The notes under the pieces are model-generated. The model saw nothing but the letters and a program-made list of their open reading frames with translations. It ran no database searches and was not told the origin of the DNA. 64,000 nucleotides of DNA from Oxytricha trifallax. Its lineage: Eukaryota; Ciliophora; Spirotrichea; Sporadotrichida; Oxytrichidae. The stretch is taken from assembly GCA_000711775.1 (NCBI GenBank), contig ARYC01017269.1, positions 62,001-126,000 of the forward strand, given 5' to 3'. The translations under genes and the position numbers were made by a program. Shown here one piece after another: positions 34,941-47,889 of the stretch; within the stretch, counting starts at the first letter, position 1; each line of letters opens with the position of its first letter.

Positions 34941-37437
34941 TCAAATAAGTGTTCTTTGCCAGAGTTTTGTTTTTATCTTTAAACCATTTAATCCGTGATT
35001 TTAAATTATAATCAAAAAATATATTCTGACTTAAGGGGTTTTGGGGTATTTAAAATATATAGCAGGCTATTATTTAAATTTTTAAATTGATTTCTCACTT
35101 TGGAGTTATTTCTAGGCGCATTTCTCCTATTAGAGCTTATTTAATTCTTACTATATAATTTCATGAGCTTTTTAGCTTTAATTCTTCAAAATATCAGGGT
35201 TTTCCTTTTTAAGTGTAGATTATTTCAATATACTCTTGACTTTTTCCTACGTCAAGAAATTATCCTATTCTGCTTTGAATTTAATTCTATCGTTGATATG
35301 ATTTGAATCGAATTTCAACTTTGTGTATTCACATTCTTTGGAGTAATCGGCGCCAATCACTTGTTTTAAACGATGAAATTTAGTCATAGATTTCACCTAT
35401 TTGTCTGACAGTTTAAAAGGTATGTCTTCTATTTTATAAGAACTAGTGTCTAATAAATTATGATAAAAATAACACATAGCTGAATATAGATCTTTTCTCA
35501 ACGATTTATTAAGATCTAATTAATCCTATAAGAAACTGTTCTCAATCAGAAATTAATACTTATTTTAATCTAATATACCACCACTATTTTAAATTGGAGT
35601 ATTATCATCTGTACAAAACATCTAGGCAATTTAAGATTTATAAATTTGATATTATATTTAGTAATCAATTTATATCAAAAATCCATATCTCATTTTTATA
35701 TAAAAGTCTTAGTAAGATTTATTGAGGTTGACCCTTGATGTTTTAGATTGAGTTTGATTCCTGCTATTAACACTCCTGCATCCATATGTGCCTGTAAATC
35801 TCTAGGTGCTGTTTATATTATAGTTATTATCCTATTCAAAATCAATTTATTCCTCTTAGTATGCTCTATTATGAAATTTAAATAGTAAGAGAATATTATA
35901 GCTCATACCACACATTAAAATCTCAAATTAAATATGATTTTAAAATATTAATAAGCACAGTTTGTTTATTCCCATTTCTTTGACTATAATTGTAGCTATT
36001 TATCTTCGTGAGCATTTAGGTTTCATTATAAGAATTGCTACTATTTTCCAATTGATCTCTCGACTTCTCTAGTCGCATGGTCTTATGACTGTATGTATTG
36101 TTAAGATTTTAGTAATTTTGATTGTTATTTTGCAGATTTCTCTTAAGTAAGTATCGATATTTCAACTTCAGCTAATTGCCTTGCTTTTCTTTGGTTCGAA
36201 GTTACTGCACTCTCTAATAACTATCTCTTATATCCGAGAGATTTTCATTTTCTAAAGTGGAATTTAAAATTTTCATGTTTTTTGTCATGTCTGGTGTCTT
36301 AGAATACATTATAGGAGTGGAAGCCCCATCTTAATCATGTAAAAGCTTTAAAAAATGAAGAGAAATAAATGAATTTGAATTTATGAGCAACGATTATTTC
36401 TAGAGCTTTTTACAATTTAAATCATCATAGTTAGAATCGATAATCTTGATTTATGGTGTGCTAGTAATTCCACTATACATATTTGTACTATTTATCCCTG
36501 TACTTGGCATAGGATGATTCTTGAAGACTTTATCTGCTCTAATCAATGTATTTTTAACATTTTTCAATACTTTTACATCTTTTCTGGGTGATGTGTCCAC
36601 ACTTTGTTAATAAGAAAATCTCGGTAAGTTTCTGAGATCACCCCCTAATCTCGTCTATTGTATATTTTTAATTATTGTTGTGTTGTTAAGTGATCCTATA
36701 TTCTTATCATCCACTTGAGTGCTGCCTGTTGCTTGAGTCCTTAACTTATTCATGCTTACTGTGTGATTTAAAACATTAAAATAATATGTTGTTTTATGTA
36801 ATTTCTAAGTCTGTTGCTATCTCTACTGTAATTTCTATTGCTTTACTAGGATTCACTACTCTGCCTTTGCAGTTAGTATTTCGTAACTTATTATAAATCA
36901 TTGATTCTAATTGTTTTCTTGAATATTTATCTATTTTTTGTCAGCTTTGAGAATTACGTGTGAACTAAGAGAGGGGAGTGTTGAGTGAGTAAATTAGCGT
37001 GGAGAGATTAATTTAAGTTTACTGTTCTTGGTAATTGAGGAACAGCTACGTTTGATAAATCACTGTTCAACGACGAATTATTCAAAGAAACGAATTAGAA
37101 TAATGATATTGGAACATTATAAAATCTTGTAGAGTTTAGCAATATCAAAGCTATTTTATTGCTTAAATTGTGTACTTAACAATCCTCCACCTCCTACAGC
37201 GTTAACATTATTTCCATGAGTATTTTGATATAATGTAGTATTGTTGAATACTTGTTAATCTTGTTGCTTTTTTAGCTTATTCTGGCTTTTGTTATAAAAT
37301 GTGTTCCTACTAAGCGAATTCCCAAGATTCTGAACATTTTTCTAATTGTTCGAATTATTGACTGAGTTTTAAATTAAAGGGAGTTATTGATGAGGCGTAC
37401 TGTTTTTTATGATATAAAGTTAAGGTGTGTTTGACAT
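34941..37437 (-). CDS. Asn/Gln/Ser-rich coiled-coil protein
   Basis: The ATG at 37437 starts MSNTPQLYIIKNSTPHQQLP. Several exons follow with Gln-coding TAA/TAG: SLNNSSLNSDLSNVAVPQLP, LRTQATGSTQVDDKNIGSLN, GGDLRNLPRFSYQQSVDTSP, RKDVKVLKNVKNTLIRADKV, ENLSDIRDSYQRVQQLR, and a C-terminal part with MFCTDDNTPIQNSGG and a helical charged region (KFKAEQDNFLTQEKVKSILK, HEIIQQELNKLQQEKC). The overall feel is a low-complexity scaffold with a terminal coiled coil. Frame changes between segments mean introns or IESs at about 37120, 36780 and 35640. The last part crosses a TBE-end-like C4A4 motif (35031-35048), and quality is poor after it, so the true stop may be earlier or on another MDS. Confidence 0.6.
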
Positions 37438-37629
37438 TAATTGTTCAACTAAATAAAACTATATAATTTACTTATCTCAATTATTATTGTTAATAGTAAT
37501 TTACATTAATAAATGTTTAATAAGAAATTCGATAAAGATTTCCCAATTGGAAATAAAAATGTAATCAATTTAATAGTTAAATATAAAAATATAGACAAAA
37601 ACACAACTAATAAATATAGTTAAAAATAA

Positions 37630-39272
37630 TCAAGCTAAGTAGTAATTTATTGTGCAAATTATTATTATTAAAACAATAATTAGTAGAATATTACTATAAT
37701 TTGTGACTTCATCTTATTAGAGAATATTTTTTACAAGTTATATTAATATCTATTTTAATTTTTACTATTTCCTATCTGATTTCTTATTAATTATTCTATT
37801 GGATATTTTATGCAATGAAATCTTCTCATTTTTAGTGGGCAAGTATTGGTTTCTGGCATCTCCATCTCCTCCACTTGAAGCCAAATACTGGGAGGCAGAG
37901 CCTAGATTCTTGCCCTTCTGGTGTTTTGCCTTGGACTGAGTGTCCATCTTTTTACTCCACAGTCTATCTTTTGCATCTCCACCATGTTATTGCATGATGC
38001 TCGATGCGTTTGAATTAGAGTAGGAATCCATTCCACCTTCAAATTCAAATAATTTTAATAATTAATAAACTGTGGTTTTTGGGGTCTTTTACAAATAGAC
38101 TGCAATAAAGAAATGCAATCAAATGGTTACAATAGATTGAATATGAAAATACCAATTATACAAATTGGTCTCTTTCATATTTACGGTCTTCAAAGTAATC
38201 AGAATCTCTAATTTGACCACCTTGATAGCCGCCTCTTTATCCTCTACCACCTCGATTACCTCTGGCGCTTTCTCTATTGCCACCTCTACCTCCTCTAGAT
38301 GGTTGTTATTGCTGTGAGGTATTTTTATCATCTTACTGAGAATTAACTGAACTATCTTGTTGATGATCTTAATCATATTGATTGTTTGGTTGCTGATAAC
38401 CACCTCTGTTACCTCGGTATCCTCCTCTACTGCCTCTATTTCCTCTTGAGTTACCTCTGCCACCTCTATATGTGGATTGTTCATCCTAAATTTATCTATG
38501 CATCTATCAATTTAAATTAATCCTATTACTGCGGTTGAGAATGAGCATCAGTAGCAACTTGTTAATCTGCATTGTAATCTGTTTGTTAATAGCCACCTCT
38601 ACTGTTTCCTCGGCCTTAGCCACCTCTTCCTCTGTAGTTGTTACTTCCTCTTCCTCCTCTGAATCTTTAAGAGTCTTGTGGTGTTTGATCTTAAGAAGCT
38701 GCTGATTAATGGTATTCTTTCTGGGAATAACCATCATTCACACCTTCTTGCTGTTGGTTCTGGTTTGACTAATCAATTTACTGACTATTTACATCAGTGT
38801 AAGGCTGTCTATAGCCTCCTCTGCTACCTCTTCCTCGTCCTCTGTTTGAGTTGCTGCTTTGTTGTGGTCTCTGATCTTATTAAATACATTAAAACACTAA
38901 TGATTAATATAAATACATTATTTTTAAATAATACTTTTATTATTTATGTTTCGAAGTAAAAATGTGGTAAAATTCTATTCTTAGAATTTAATAATAATTT
39001 CATTTTATAATTTTCATTCAAATCATGATTTACGATTAGAAATAACCCAAATACATAAATAAATATCAATGAATTTTGTTTTAATAATATTGCTGTGATT
39101 AGTCATTTTATTGAACCTAAGGTTCCTCGGATTTCTAACCCTTGGGAACCCACTTCATCTAAGTTTGCTGACTTTAAGACTATGATTTAGACTGAGAGCT
39201 TTGGTCACCGCCGCCTTCTCTGGGCTGGGGTTGACTTCCGCCACCTCGTCCATACTTTTTCTATTAATCCAT
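37630..39272 (-). CDS. RGG-box, Gln-rich RNA-binding-type protein
   Basis: The ATG at 39272 starts MDQQKKYGRGGGSQPQPREG. Further segments are dense in RGG/RG: RGRGRGSRGGYRQPY, RFRGGRGSNNYRGRGGQGRG, YRGGRGNSRGNRGSRGGYRG and PSRGGRGGNRESARG, mixed with Gln/Asn/Ser. The C-terminal region is different (YLQKTPKTTVYQLLKLFEFE, then GGDAKDRLWSKKMDTQSKA, SQYLASSGGDGDA). Arg-Gly-Gly boxes usually bind RNA and are methylated. The overall layout resembles SERBP1/HABP4-like proteins, but the diagnostic core is not clear. IESs: a 37-bp one (38489-38525) with pointer ATCCTA, and probably another between about 39090 and 38890 with a TTAA pointer that would join QQYYQ to QDQRPQQ. The low-complexity tail to TGA 37630 may be non-coding after KKSDRK. 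Confidence 0.75.
38489..38525. other. Minimal IES (37 bp) with 6-bp pointer ATCCTA
   Basis: ATCCTA at 38483-38488 and 38520-38525 flank 31 bp. On the minus strand, removal of 37 bp fuses HSQPQQQ to DEQSTYRGG in frame. Without removal the frame meets TGA (QINLG-stop). The interior is nearly all A/T with a small palindrome (ATGCAT). There is no GT donor, so it is not an intron. Confidence 0.75.
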
Positions 39273-39443
39273 TATGTACTATTAACATTAATAATTATAA
39301 ATCTATTTATATATGTATTTCTTCCAATCATATTTCAAATAGAAATTATCAAGGTTTATTATGTTTATACATTGATTTAGCTGATAGTTTGCAACAATTT
39401 TGATATAGTTATAGATAATTACAGATACAAATAGCGAAAATAT

Positions 39444-41406
39444 TCAAAATATTATACATTTAGTGTTGTTTTCTTTATCATCTTGTGGGGGCTGAACATC
39501 CTCCTATGTATTGACTTTTAAGCTTTTACCAGTACAACCAACTGCAATCCCGTTATCAGTACAGCAAAAAGCACCTCTTGGCCCTCTATTACTTGGTAAA
39601 TATTGTATATTCTAGATCTTCATAAGTTACTTTTCATGCTTCTTTAAGTGCATTTCACTTTGAGGCTGTTTTTGAGTGGTTTCTTATTTATTAGGATTGT
39701 TTTGTAAGTTTTAAGGATCTTCTCCATTCTCTGAGTCGGTGAATGAAGAATCAGAATCAGCATCAAATTCATTGTTTTTATTATGTCCTTTGTCTTTCAC
39801 TATTTAGACTAATGGTACGCCTTCTTACTCTAGTGCTTTATCAATCATTTAGTTGTTCTTAACTTTATCCTCCCTAGCGCTTGGTAGATTTCGCAAGGCT
39901 GTCTTTTCATCTAATTATTTGACCATGATGTCCAGAGCAAACCAAATTGTTTTATAATCGCATTCTTTGAAGGTGTAAAGCTTACTATCATAGGTCTTCC
40001 CATCAGCATAAATTTTGCTTTCTTTATTGCGGTTTAGGATGCCTCGCATAGCCCACTCACAGTTTACAAACCCACTATTTTTCACTTCCAAATATTTTCC
40101 TGTGAGACAACAGGGACACTTGATTTGAGTCATTTCCTTCTTGATTGAGTACACACCATATCCCTTGTTTATAACAACCATTTACTTGTTTGCGAGACAT
40201 TTAGGATTTTGGCAATAACATATCCAACTTAAGCCATCAGATATTTCTCTATACCATGGCGCATCATCTTTCCAGTTTACTTTTTTCACATTCTTAATTG
40301 TATTGAATGTAAAATCAATGCCAAGAGATACTTAAAAACTTGAATGCAAATCTTGATTGGGCTATTAAGTCATAAGCAGCGAGGAGTTATGACCATTACC
40401 ATCATTTGAGTTGTAATTATTAGAAGCGAAATGTGATAAAGTTAGGCCTGTTTTCCTGTGATTTTAAGTTGAGTTGAAATTGAGGGATGGGACGATAGGA
40501 GGTTTCTTTTTCATTGTAATTAGAGTTACTTCGTACTCATTTAATTCTACAATTTGAGAAGACATGTGATGATTGATGTTTGAAATTGAATTATCCCCTG
40601 TTGAGTTATTTCGATACATATTGCTCATATTTTGTTAACTTCCTTATTTCTAACTGTTATTATAAGTATGATCGAATATACCGTAGTTGCTTAAAGGCAT
40701 TGTATTATCCAAAGTTTAACCTTGGTAACTAAGGACTTAATCACTTATAGGAATAGCTGTATTTTTCATTATTAAAGACTTGAGAGTGTAGATTGAGCAA
40801 TTACAGTAAGTTTTCAATTCAAGTTCATCTTAACTGCTTGGAATTAATGCGCTTCCCCCACTTGTATCCTAAAGTGGAATTTGCAATTGCTAAGTTGAAC
40901 TTTTATTATTCACAAATGAGCCATGTCTTTTTAAAGTATGACTCAAATTTACCCTCATTATGATGGGCGTCTGACTTATACAAAGAAGCAATTCACCTAT
41001 ATAACAATGAAATTTAGAATTAAATAAAGCAATATAACTCAATTTTCAGTTTTAGTTTAGCTTACCTCCCTGCTGATTTTCAAAAGTAATTCCGTAGTCT
41101 TACAAGGACTTATCATCATTCAATATTATAGACTGATCAGCTGCTATCTTCAATAATTGCTAATCTATTTTGGCAATTTATGCCTCCTCGATTTACTACT
41201 TTATTTGAAATATCTTAAACTTTATCAAGTTTTCTTTAACTTTATCTTCTAATTTATAAGAAAATATTCATACAAAGTTTCATATTTAAAATAAAAACAG
41301 CCTTAAGTTTATAAGATTTGTCTTAATTAGGAAGCTGAAATTCTAAACCGGTATCAGTGTAAATATGAAGTTAGTTAGTGGGTTGTTTATTTTTTGTGAA
41401 AAACAT
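39444..41406 (-). CDS. Ubiquitin-like-domain protein with Cys-rich region
   Basis: The ATG at 41406 starts MFFTKNKQPTNQLHIYTDTG. The first part has beta-grasp features (YTDTGLEFQLPNQDKSYKLK ... LLKIAADQSIILNDDKSLQD-YGI ... GELLLCI), as in ubiquitin-like domains but divergent. The second part carries a Cys cluster: ICYCQNPKCLANKQMVVIN, then MTQIKCPCCLTGKYL and GFVNCEWAMRG. This UBL plus C-x-C..C / CPCC..C arrangement is, from memory, a recurrent uncharacterised ciliate family. A charged linker follows (NNEFDADSDSSFTDSENGED), then SNRGPRGAFCCTDNGIAVGC, ending NNTKCIIF before TGA 39444. The last residues (C-I-I-F) look like a CaaX box, suggesting prenylation and membrane attachment. At least two introns are needed (near 41250 and 41040). 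No conjugation Gly-Gly end is seen. Confidence 0.65.
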
Positions 41407-41867
41407 TTTTATTTTGAAATGTTGTATTTTCTTAAATTTAATTTAAAATCTATATTATTTTTGTAATTCTATATTTTATGATTAAATTTCGTTTGTATCT
41501 CTATAAATAATTGTTATAATTGTTGATTTATAAGATAAAATGAGGAATTTGAATTGTGATAATATATATTTTTCTTACTAATTACTCAAAGTTAATTATT
41601 TGAAAAAAAAGTAAAGTAATTATATAAATTACTAAGAAAATTGCATTTGTACAAACTTTTTATTGGCATTTTACAATTACTGTAATCTCAACCCGAGAAC
41701 ATTTATTTTTTATTGATATTATATTTTCAGAGCAATTTTAACGAGGAGTCTTTATCATATAATTATTCAAATTCTTTTATACCATCTCTCAACTCCTAAT
41801 GACTAATATTATTTATATTTTAATTACTAATATTTGTTGTATGTTCGCAAGTGCTTTATAGTACAAA
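41407..41867. other. AT-rich intergenic region
   Basis: No coding-quality frame. It separates the 5' end of the ubiquitin-like gene from the 3' end of the next minus-strand gene. Confidence 0.4.
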
Positions 41868-42700
41868 TCAAACCCTCCTGATGCAAAATAATGCTATTGA
41901 GCTTAATATCATAATTAGCCAACCCATCCCGATTAGGAATAGAAGATAGGAACCTCTTTGAGTAAGAAGTTTACTAGTGTCTTCTTGCTCCGATGCATAG
42001 TCACCCGAACAGTATCTTCCTGAATATTTATAAAAAGGGCATATTAAATTATGATTAACACAATATTGCAGTCTGAAAACGTGGAGAGCAATGAAAGAAA
42101 CAATAGTAAGGCAATCATTGGCAACAAACATCAAAGTTAGATTGTAGAATAGTCTGTTTTAAAATTTCAAGTAAATTAATGTGCAGATTGATCGAATGAA
42201 TTCCAATCCAAAAGAAAGCATATACATCCATATTACAATTTTGAATCTAAAAATTTACTATAATTCAATTATAAAAGAGGACCCCCTAAATTCTCCTCAA
42301 CTATCAAATTAAATCAATTATGAATTTTCAATTAATATAACTTAAATACTGTTATTTAATCTCAAAGCGACATCAGTATAGTCTTCATCTTCAATATGAT
42401 CATGGTCATTCCATGCAGTTTCATCATAATTCATGACATTACATTCTTTTTTGGCTTCTCTGTAGCGTAAAATGTGCTGAGTCATATAACACATCAATCC
42501 GTTATATATAGTTAAGCAGAAATAGTACAACAGTAAATAGTTGTACCCTTTGTGAGACATATACAAATTAAAAACATTCATAGAATATAAGATCATGTCT
42601 TTTTAATTTGAAGATATAAAAAATTCAAAATTAAATTCAAATTGCTCCTGTAAGTCGTTTGTTTTACTTAGACTCTCATTTTATTTAAATTTATAAATTA
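41868..42700 (-). CDS. Small multi-pass membrane protein
   Basis: Two coding segments. The upstream one (42600-42345) has a hydrophobic helix (YNYLLLYYFCLTIYNGLMCY) followed by an acidic loop (HDHIEDEDYTD). The downstream one has hydrophobic spans around VIWMYMLSFGLEFI, LTLMFVANDCLTIVSFIAL and SYLLFLIGMGWLIMILSSIA, a Cys-containing loop (YCVNHNLICPFYKYSGRYC), and ends FCIRRV before TGA 41868. An intron or IES of about 100 bp lies between (near 42345-42240). The first ATG at 42596 is one option, but the frame stays open and charged upstream to about 42700, so the start is uncertain. A four-helix membrane protein is likely; the family is unknown. Confidence 0.6.
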
Positions 42701-43072
42701 TGTCTTGAATTTATTTATAAAATTATATGTAGCGTTTCTTCTTCCTTATTTAGATAAGAAGATTCAAAATATGATGACGATAGAATCACAACAATATATT
42801 GTCAATATATTATGATAATTTCGAGAAAAAACACTTGTGGATATGAATGAGAGAGTGAGAGGGAAGTTTCAAGATAAATGTGAATAAAATCTGTAATTTA
42901 AATAAGTTAATAAAAGCGCTCTCGCTTGTTTATTTTATTAGCAATATTGGGAAATTAATTTAATTAAAATTTTATCAATAAAAAAGGGGGCATAATTAAG
43001 CATTAGGAAAATTATGTATAAAATTGTGTATTATTTCTCCAATATTGACTAAAGAAATAATGCTGTTCATAA
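42701..43072. other. AT-rich intergenic region
   Basis: No gene supported. Contains the 3' flank of the phosphate-carrier gene and the uncertain 5' flank of the small membrane-protein gene. Confidence 0.35.
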
Positions 43073-45250
43073 TCACTTTCCACCAGTGGTTTGGAGACCG
43101 CAGGCTACCTTGAATGAATCATAGATCCACCATTGGAGACCAGTGAGGGTTCCGACCATGACGATTCTTGCTCCAAGACCGTTCCATAGACCCTTGAATC
43201 CGATTTCTCCGTAGATGCCCTTAACTTGTTGAAGAACTGGAGCATCTGAGGATTTTTTGTTGAGGATTGAGACCATAACGTCAGCTGGGTGAGAAACGAC
43301 AGCGCAGAAGATACCGGCCCAGTAACCTGAGAGGAAGGTGATCATCAATTGGAAGTTCTTTGAGTAGGTGTCTCTTGGGTTTGTGAAGATATACTAGTAG
43401 AAAGCCTTGACGGTGTTTTCGAAAGCGGCGAACTTGACCATGGTGTATGGGACTTGTCTCATCCAGAGTGGGGAGAGACCCTTGTAGAAGCCGTTCATTC
43501 CCTCGTTAGCCTTGATTTGGCTGAATCCCTTGGTGAAGCTGGTGGTGAAGGTACCTTTATCAGCAGTTTGCATTCAAAATCCAAAAAGAACTTAGCTAAA
43601 CAAATGTTTTAACTATTACAGACTTTAAAAACATATGCAAGTCTAAGAACTTATAATATAAATTATATATGCATAAGATTTAGGCATAACCTAACTTATT
43701 TTTAAAATATAATAAGACTTCTTGAAAAAAGAGGATTTAACACAGTGCTATTTAATCCTTTAACTATATTCAGGGGTATTTAGTTTTATGAAATAGCAAA
43801 AAGTAGTCAATAATGAAATGTTTTCTTTGTTAATTAAATTATCTCTTGCTTTACCTATAAATATTTATATATAATCCATTTATTGACCTGATTAATTAAT
43901 TATAATATGTAATGAATAATCTTCAAAATTAAACCTATAATTAAAATTTTTGCATCTCATATTGACCAATAGAAATTTAGGAGTTCAATTTAAAAATAGC
44001 CTTATCTACTTGAATTAAATTTAGCTCTGTAAATATTATTATTTATTTAGTATAAATTGACTTATAATTAGCTATTATTAAATTTAATTAATTTTATTAA
44101 TGAATATTTCATGCAATTTATCAACGCTAACTATAGATTAGGCAAAAATATGAAACTCAGTAAATTTATTAGAAGTATGATATATAAAAAAAACTAATTT
44201 TAATTTTATTCATTGCGCTATTACCATTATTAATAATTTAACTATTAATATTTTACAAAATATAAAAAAATTTCTTCAAATATTTGAAGAAGTTTGTAAG
44301 GTTTATATTCTAACTTTGAGCTATAGTACATAATTATAAATATTTGATTAAGATTATTAAAGATAAGTGGACTGTTTAGAACACCAATACTTACTGCTTC
44401 CATGGGTGCGAGGAAACAATCAGCAATGACCTCAGCGCAGGCTGATGAGAGGAGGAAACCGAAGGTTTGATACTTGGCAGCGTTGACACCGAATGCGGTC
44501 TTGTAGACATCCTTGAACATTTCATAGAAACCGAACTTTCCGAATCCTTGCATGGAGTAACCAATGAAAGTTGGAGCCCATCCCTATAAAATAGGTGGTT
44601 GATATTTGCATGCACATCATATCGTCATATAGTCAATGACGTGAATAATAATGGATATGAATACTTACGACTGTCAAACCTCTGAAACCTTCTGTTCTGT
44701 AGATAGTGCTGAAACCATCACCAACGCTCTTGTAGAGAGTAGGGTTGACCTATATCAAAAGTAAGATATACATGTTTTGCATTTATATAATCAACTCAAA
44801 AATACTTAATATTTATTTTTAAATTATAAGTTAGGAGTGTCTGCAGCAATTTCTAATCAATAGATTTAAACCTCTTATTTTTGAATATATAAACTTAGAT
44901 GAATTTATTTAGTTTGGATTAGCTACTTATTTAAACCATCATTGATTTGATTAAACTAAATCCTTATTAAAATTCCCAATATTAATCACATGAAAGTATA
45001 AAATATTATATCTTGGTATTTAATTACTACTCCAATCTCTAATCACTAATCCTTTTGAAACGTAATCCTTCGCTCATATTGACTGGAAATTGCTGCAGGT
45101 GACCTTTATATTATCTAGATTTCGTACCTGCTTTCTGCACTTGATAATATCGAGTGGGCACACAAGGGTGTGGGTAATACCGCATGAGAGGATACCTCCA
45201 ACCATGCATTTGGCATAATATGACATGTCGTGAACGTCGCTTCCGGGCAT
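43073..45250 (-). CDS. Mitochondrial phosphate carrier (SLC25A3-like)
   Basis: Exon 1 (45250-45128) MPGSDVHDMSYYAKCMVGG ... PLDIIKCRKQ holds the first carrier motif (P-x-[DE]-x2-[KR]). Intron 45127-44750; exon 2 (44749-44669) ending GFRGLTV; intron; exon 3 (44583-44395) GWAPTFIGYSMQGFGKFGFY ... FLAPMEA; then 819 bp; last exon from about 43576 with MQTADKGTFTTSFTKGF ... GLSPLWMRQVPYTMVKFAAF, SHPADVMVSILNKK (third carrier motif) and GLQWWIYDSFKVACGL, TGA 43073. KFGFYE, the G-W-x-PT and GLxPLWxRQxPY strings are typical of phosphate carriers, which import phosphate into the matrix. Codon use is GC-richer than any neighbour, as expected for a highly expressed gene. Between exons 3 and 4 the four residues expected after PMEA (V-K-V-R) are not found at either edge, see findings. 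Confidence 0.9.
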
Positions 45251-45597
45251 CTTTATTACTATGTGGATAAAAATATATACTTATTAATTAAGTGGTTTTA
45301 GACGTATTTTAATTAGAAATATACTAAACTGTTTGAGACTGTATTTCCCTATTAAAAATAAAATCTACAAATCTTATTGTATTCAGAACATAATAATACA
45401 TAATAAGTATATTGTGTTTTTACTCGGAAAATGACTGAAAAATTATAAATCGTAAGAATATGAGATCCATCAATAAATTTGAAATAAAAAGATTTAGGTT
45501 AAAAGTATAACTAATTTAATTAAATGCTCGGATCCATACTTTCTTTAATAATTAATCTTAGATAAATATTTTAAAATAGGCAATTTTAATAAATAAA
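45251..45597. other. Divergent intergenic region
   Basis: AT-rich, between the divergent phosphate-carrier and CK1 genes; it must hold both promoters. No specific motif is convincing. Confidence 0.4.
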
Positions 45598-47889
45598 ATG
45601 GAAAGCATTAGTCAACCCTAAAAAGATCAGGTATTTGGGGGTAGATTTACTGTACTTAAATAAATTGGTCAGGGAACCTTTGGAACTATCTTTGCAGGTA
45701 AATTTAATTAAACTAAACATCTACTTCTTTAGGATTTGATAAGCAAACTAACTAGAATATTGCCATGAAATTTGTAAGATTTATTTTAATTTCTAAAGTA
45801 AAAAATGTTGAGTTATTTCTCATGCTCTGATTTATAAAATTAATCATAAATTAGTCACTTATTTACACATATATAATTTAGGAGTCAATATAAGCTAGAT
45901 ACCCATAAATCTAGTATGAGAGTAAAGTTATAAAACATATGCAAGGAAATGAAGGATTTTCAACTCTCTATGGAACAGGCACTGAAAGTGAATTTAATTT
46001 TATGGCTTTAGACATGCTTGGTCCAAGTTTGGAAGATTTATTCAATTATTGCAATCGAAAGTTCTCACTTAAAACTGTACTTATTCTTGCAGATTAAGCA
46101 GTAAGTTCCCGTTATCGCTAACTATTTTCTTTTAGATAAAAAGACTAGAGTGTTTGCATAACAATTCTATAGTGCATCGAGACTTAAAGCCAGATAATTT
46201 TCTAATAGGTGGCTAGGGACATGTTAATACACTATATTTGATTGATTTTGGTCTGGCAAAGCGATACAAGAATCAAAGAAATTAACACATGGCACAAGCT
46301 AAGCACAGAAGTCTTACTGGCACAGCTAGATATGCATCAATTAATGCACATTATGGATTGGAATAAAGTCGGCGAGATGATATGGAGGCATTAGGATACA
46401 TGCTAATTTATATGCTTATGGGAGGGTTGCCTTGGTAAAATGTTAGATGCAAAGAAAAATCAAAAAAGTACAAGAAAATTATGGAAGCTAAACTGGAGAC
46501 GAACATGGAAGTATTGCTTAACGGGTATCCCAGTAAGTATTACAATTTAGGGTTTCTAAACAAGATATTTAGGAGAATTTATTGATTATATGGAATATGT
46601 CAGAAACTTGGAATATGAAGAGAAACCTGATTATAAATCTCTAATTTCAAGATTTAAAGACCTTTATCATAAAAGTGGATTTAAAGAAGACTTTAACTAC
46701 GATTGGAACGTTCTTTAGGTAATACATTTGTTTAGATTAATTTATGATTTTAGTAAAAAATGTTAAGGCAATCCAAAAAAGAAAAAAGTAAAGAAGGCCA
46801 AGAAGGAAATAAGTTGAAAAAATAAAATACAAAAAAAACGAAGCATGCCAAAGGACATGAGTCATAAAGAGGACAGACTTCAAATCCTCAAACTGGCGAT
46901 TAAGAATTTATGCAGTTACCAAACAGGTTAGGAAATCAAAGAAATCGAAAAGTCACTGCCATGTTTTAAAATGAAGATTCAAGTTTAATGATTCCATAGA
47001 AGCAATCTTAAGAACAAAGCAAGAACTAAAATGAGAACGAAGAAAATCCAGACCATTAAATCTCAGGTGAAATAAACTTCCAATAAATGAAAGAGTACCT
47101 AATAGCTCAAGGATTCGCGAATGAAAAGTTTAATAACAATGACAGTATGTTTGCTAATATGATCTCAAATAACGTGTCACTTTTTAGTTCCATGAATTCT
47201 CCTGCATCTGCTGGTTTAAAAAGAGCTCTGCCTTTTGGCTCACTCAAGGTTACTGTACCCTAGAAAAATCTTGGAAGCATTCTACTCTCTCCATTGATCA
47301 TTGGGAAACCTCGAGATGAAGGGTTGATAAGAGCCACATAAAGTCCATTTAAGCGAGATTATTCCATGGTAATTGTTGCACACCGAGCCGGGACCACCCC
47401 TTACCCCCAGCGCCAACAAACCGAGCCCCCCCCACGTCTATATAAATAATTTTTTTAAGTGTAATTTTTCTTGCCCTGCGGACGGCTATTACATAAAATG
47501 ATTTATTTTTATAAGATTCACTACGTCCTTCAACGTTTTTGTGTACATGCTCCCGAAAATATTTAAAAATACAAACAAATGCTAGTTTTATAAATAATAT
47601 TAAATATTCTTAGATAAGAAATTTTATTTTAACATTAATATAATTGTACTTTTAATAAAGTAACCATAAAATTCAAAATAAATATACATTCCAGTTAAAT
47701 AATGTATTTTATGGTTACTTTATTTAAAGTACAATTATATTAATGATAAAATAAAATTTCTTATCTAAGAATATTTAATATTATTTATAAAACTAGCATT
47801 TGTTTGTATTTTCAAATATTTTCCTATGAGAGCATGTACACAAAAACGTTGAAGGACGTAGTGAATCTTATAAAAATAAATCATTTTAT

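Noticed and set aside
38119..38737. Acidic Glu/Val-rich ORFs on the minus strand
   Set aside because: They are the wrong frame of the RGG-box repeats; the RGG frame is intact with Gln-coding TAA/TAG and matches the IES junction.
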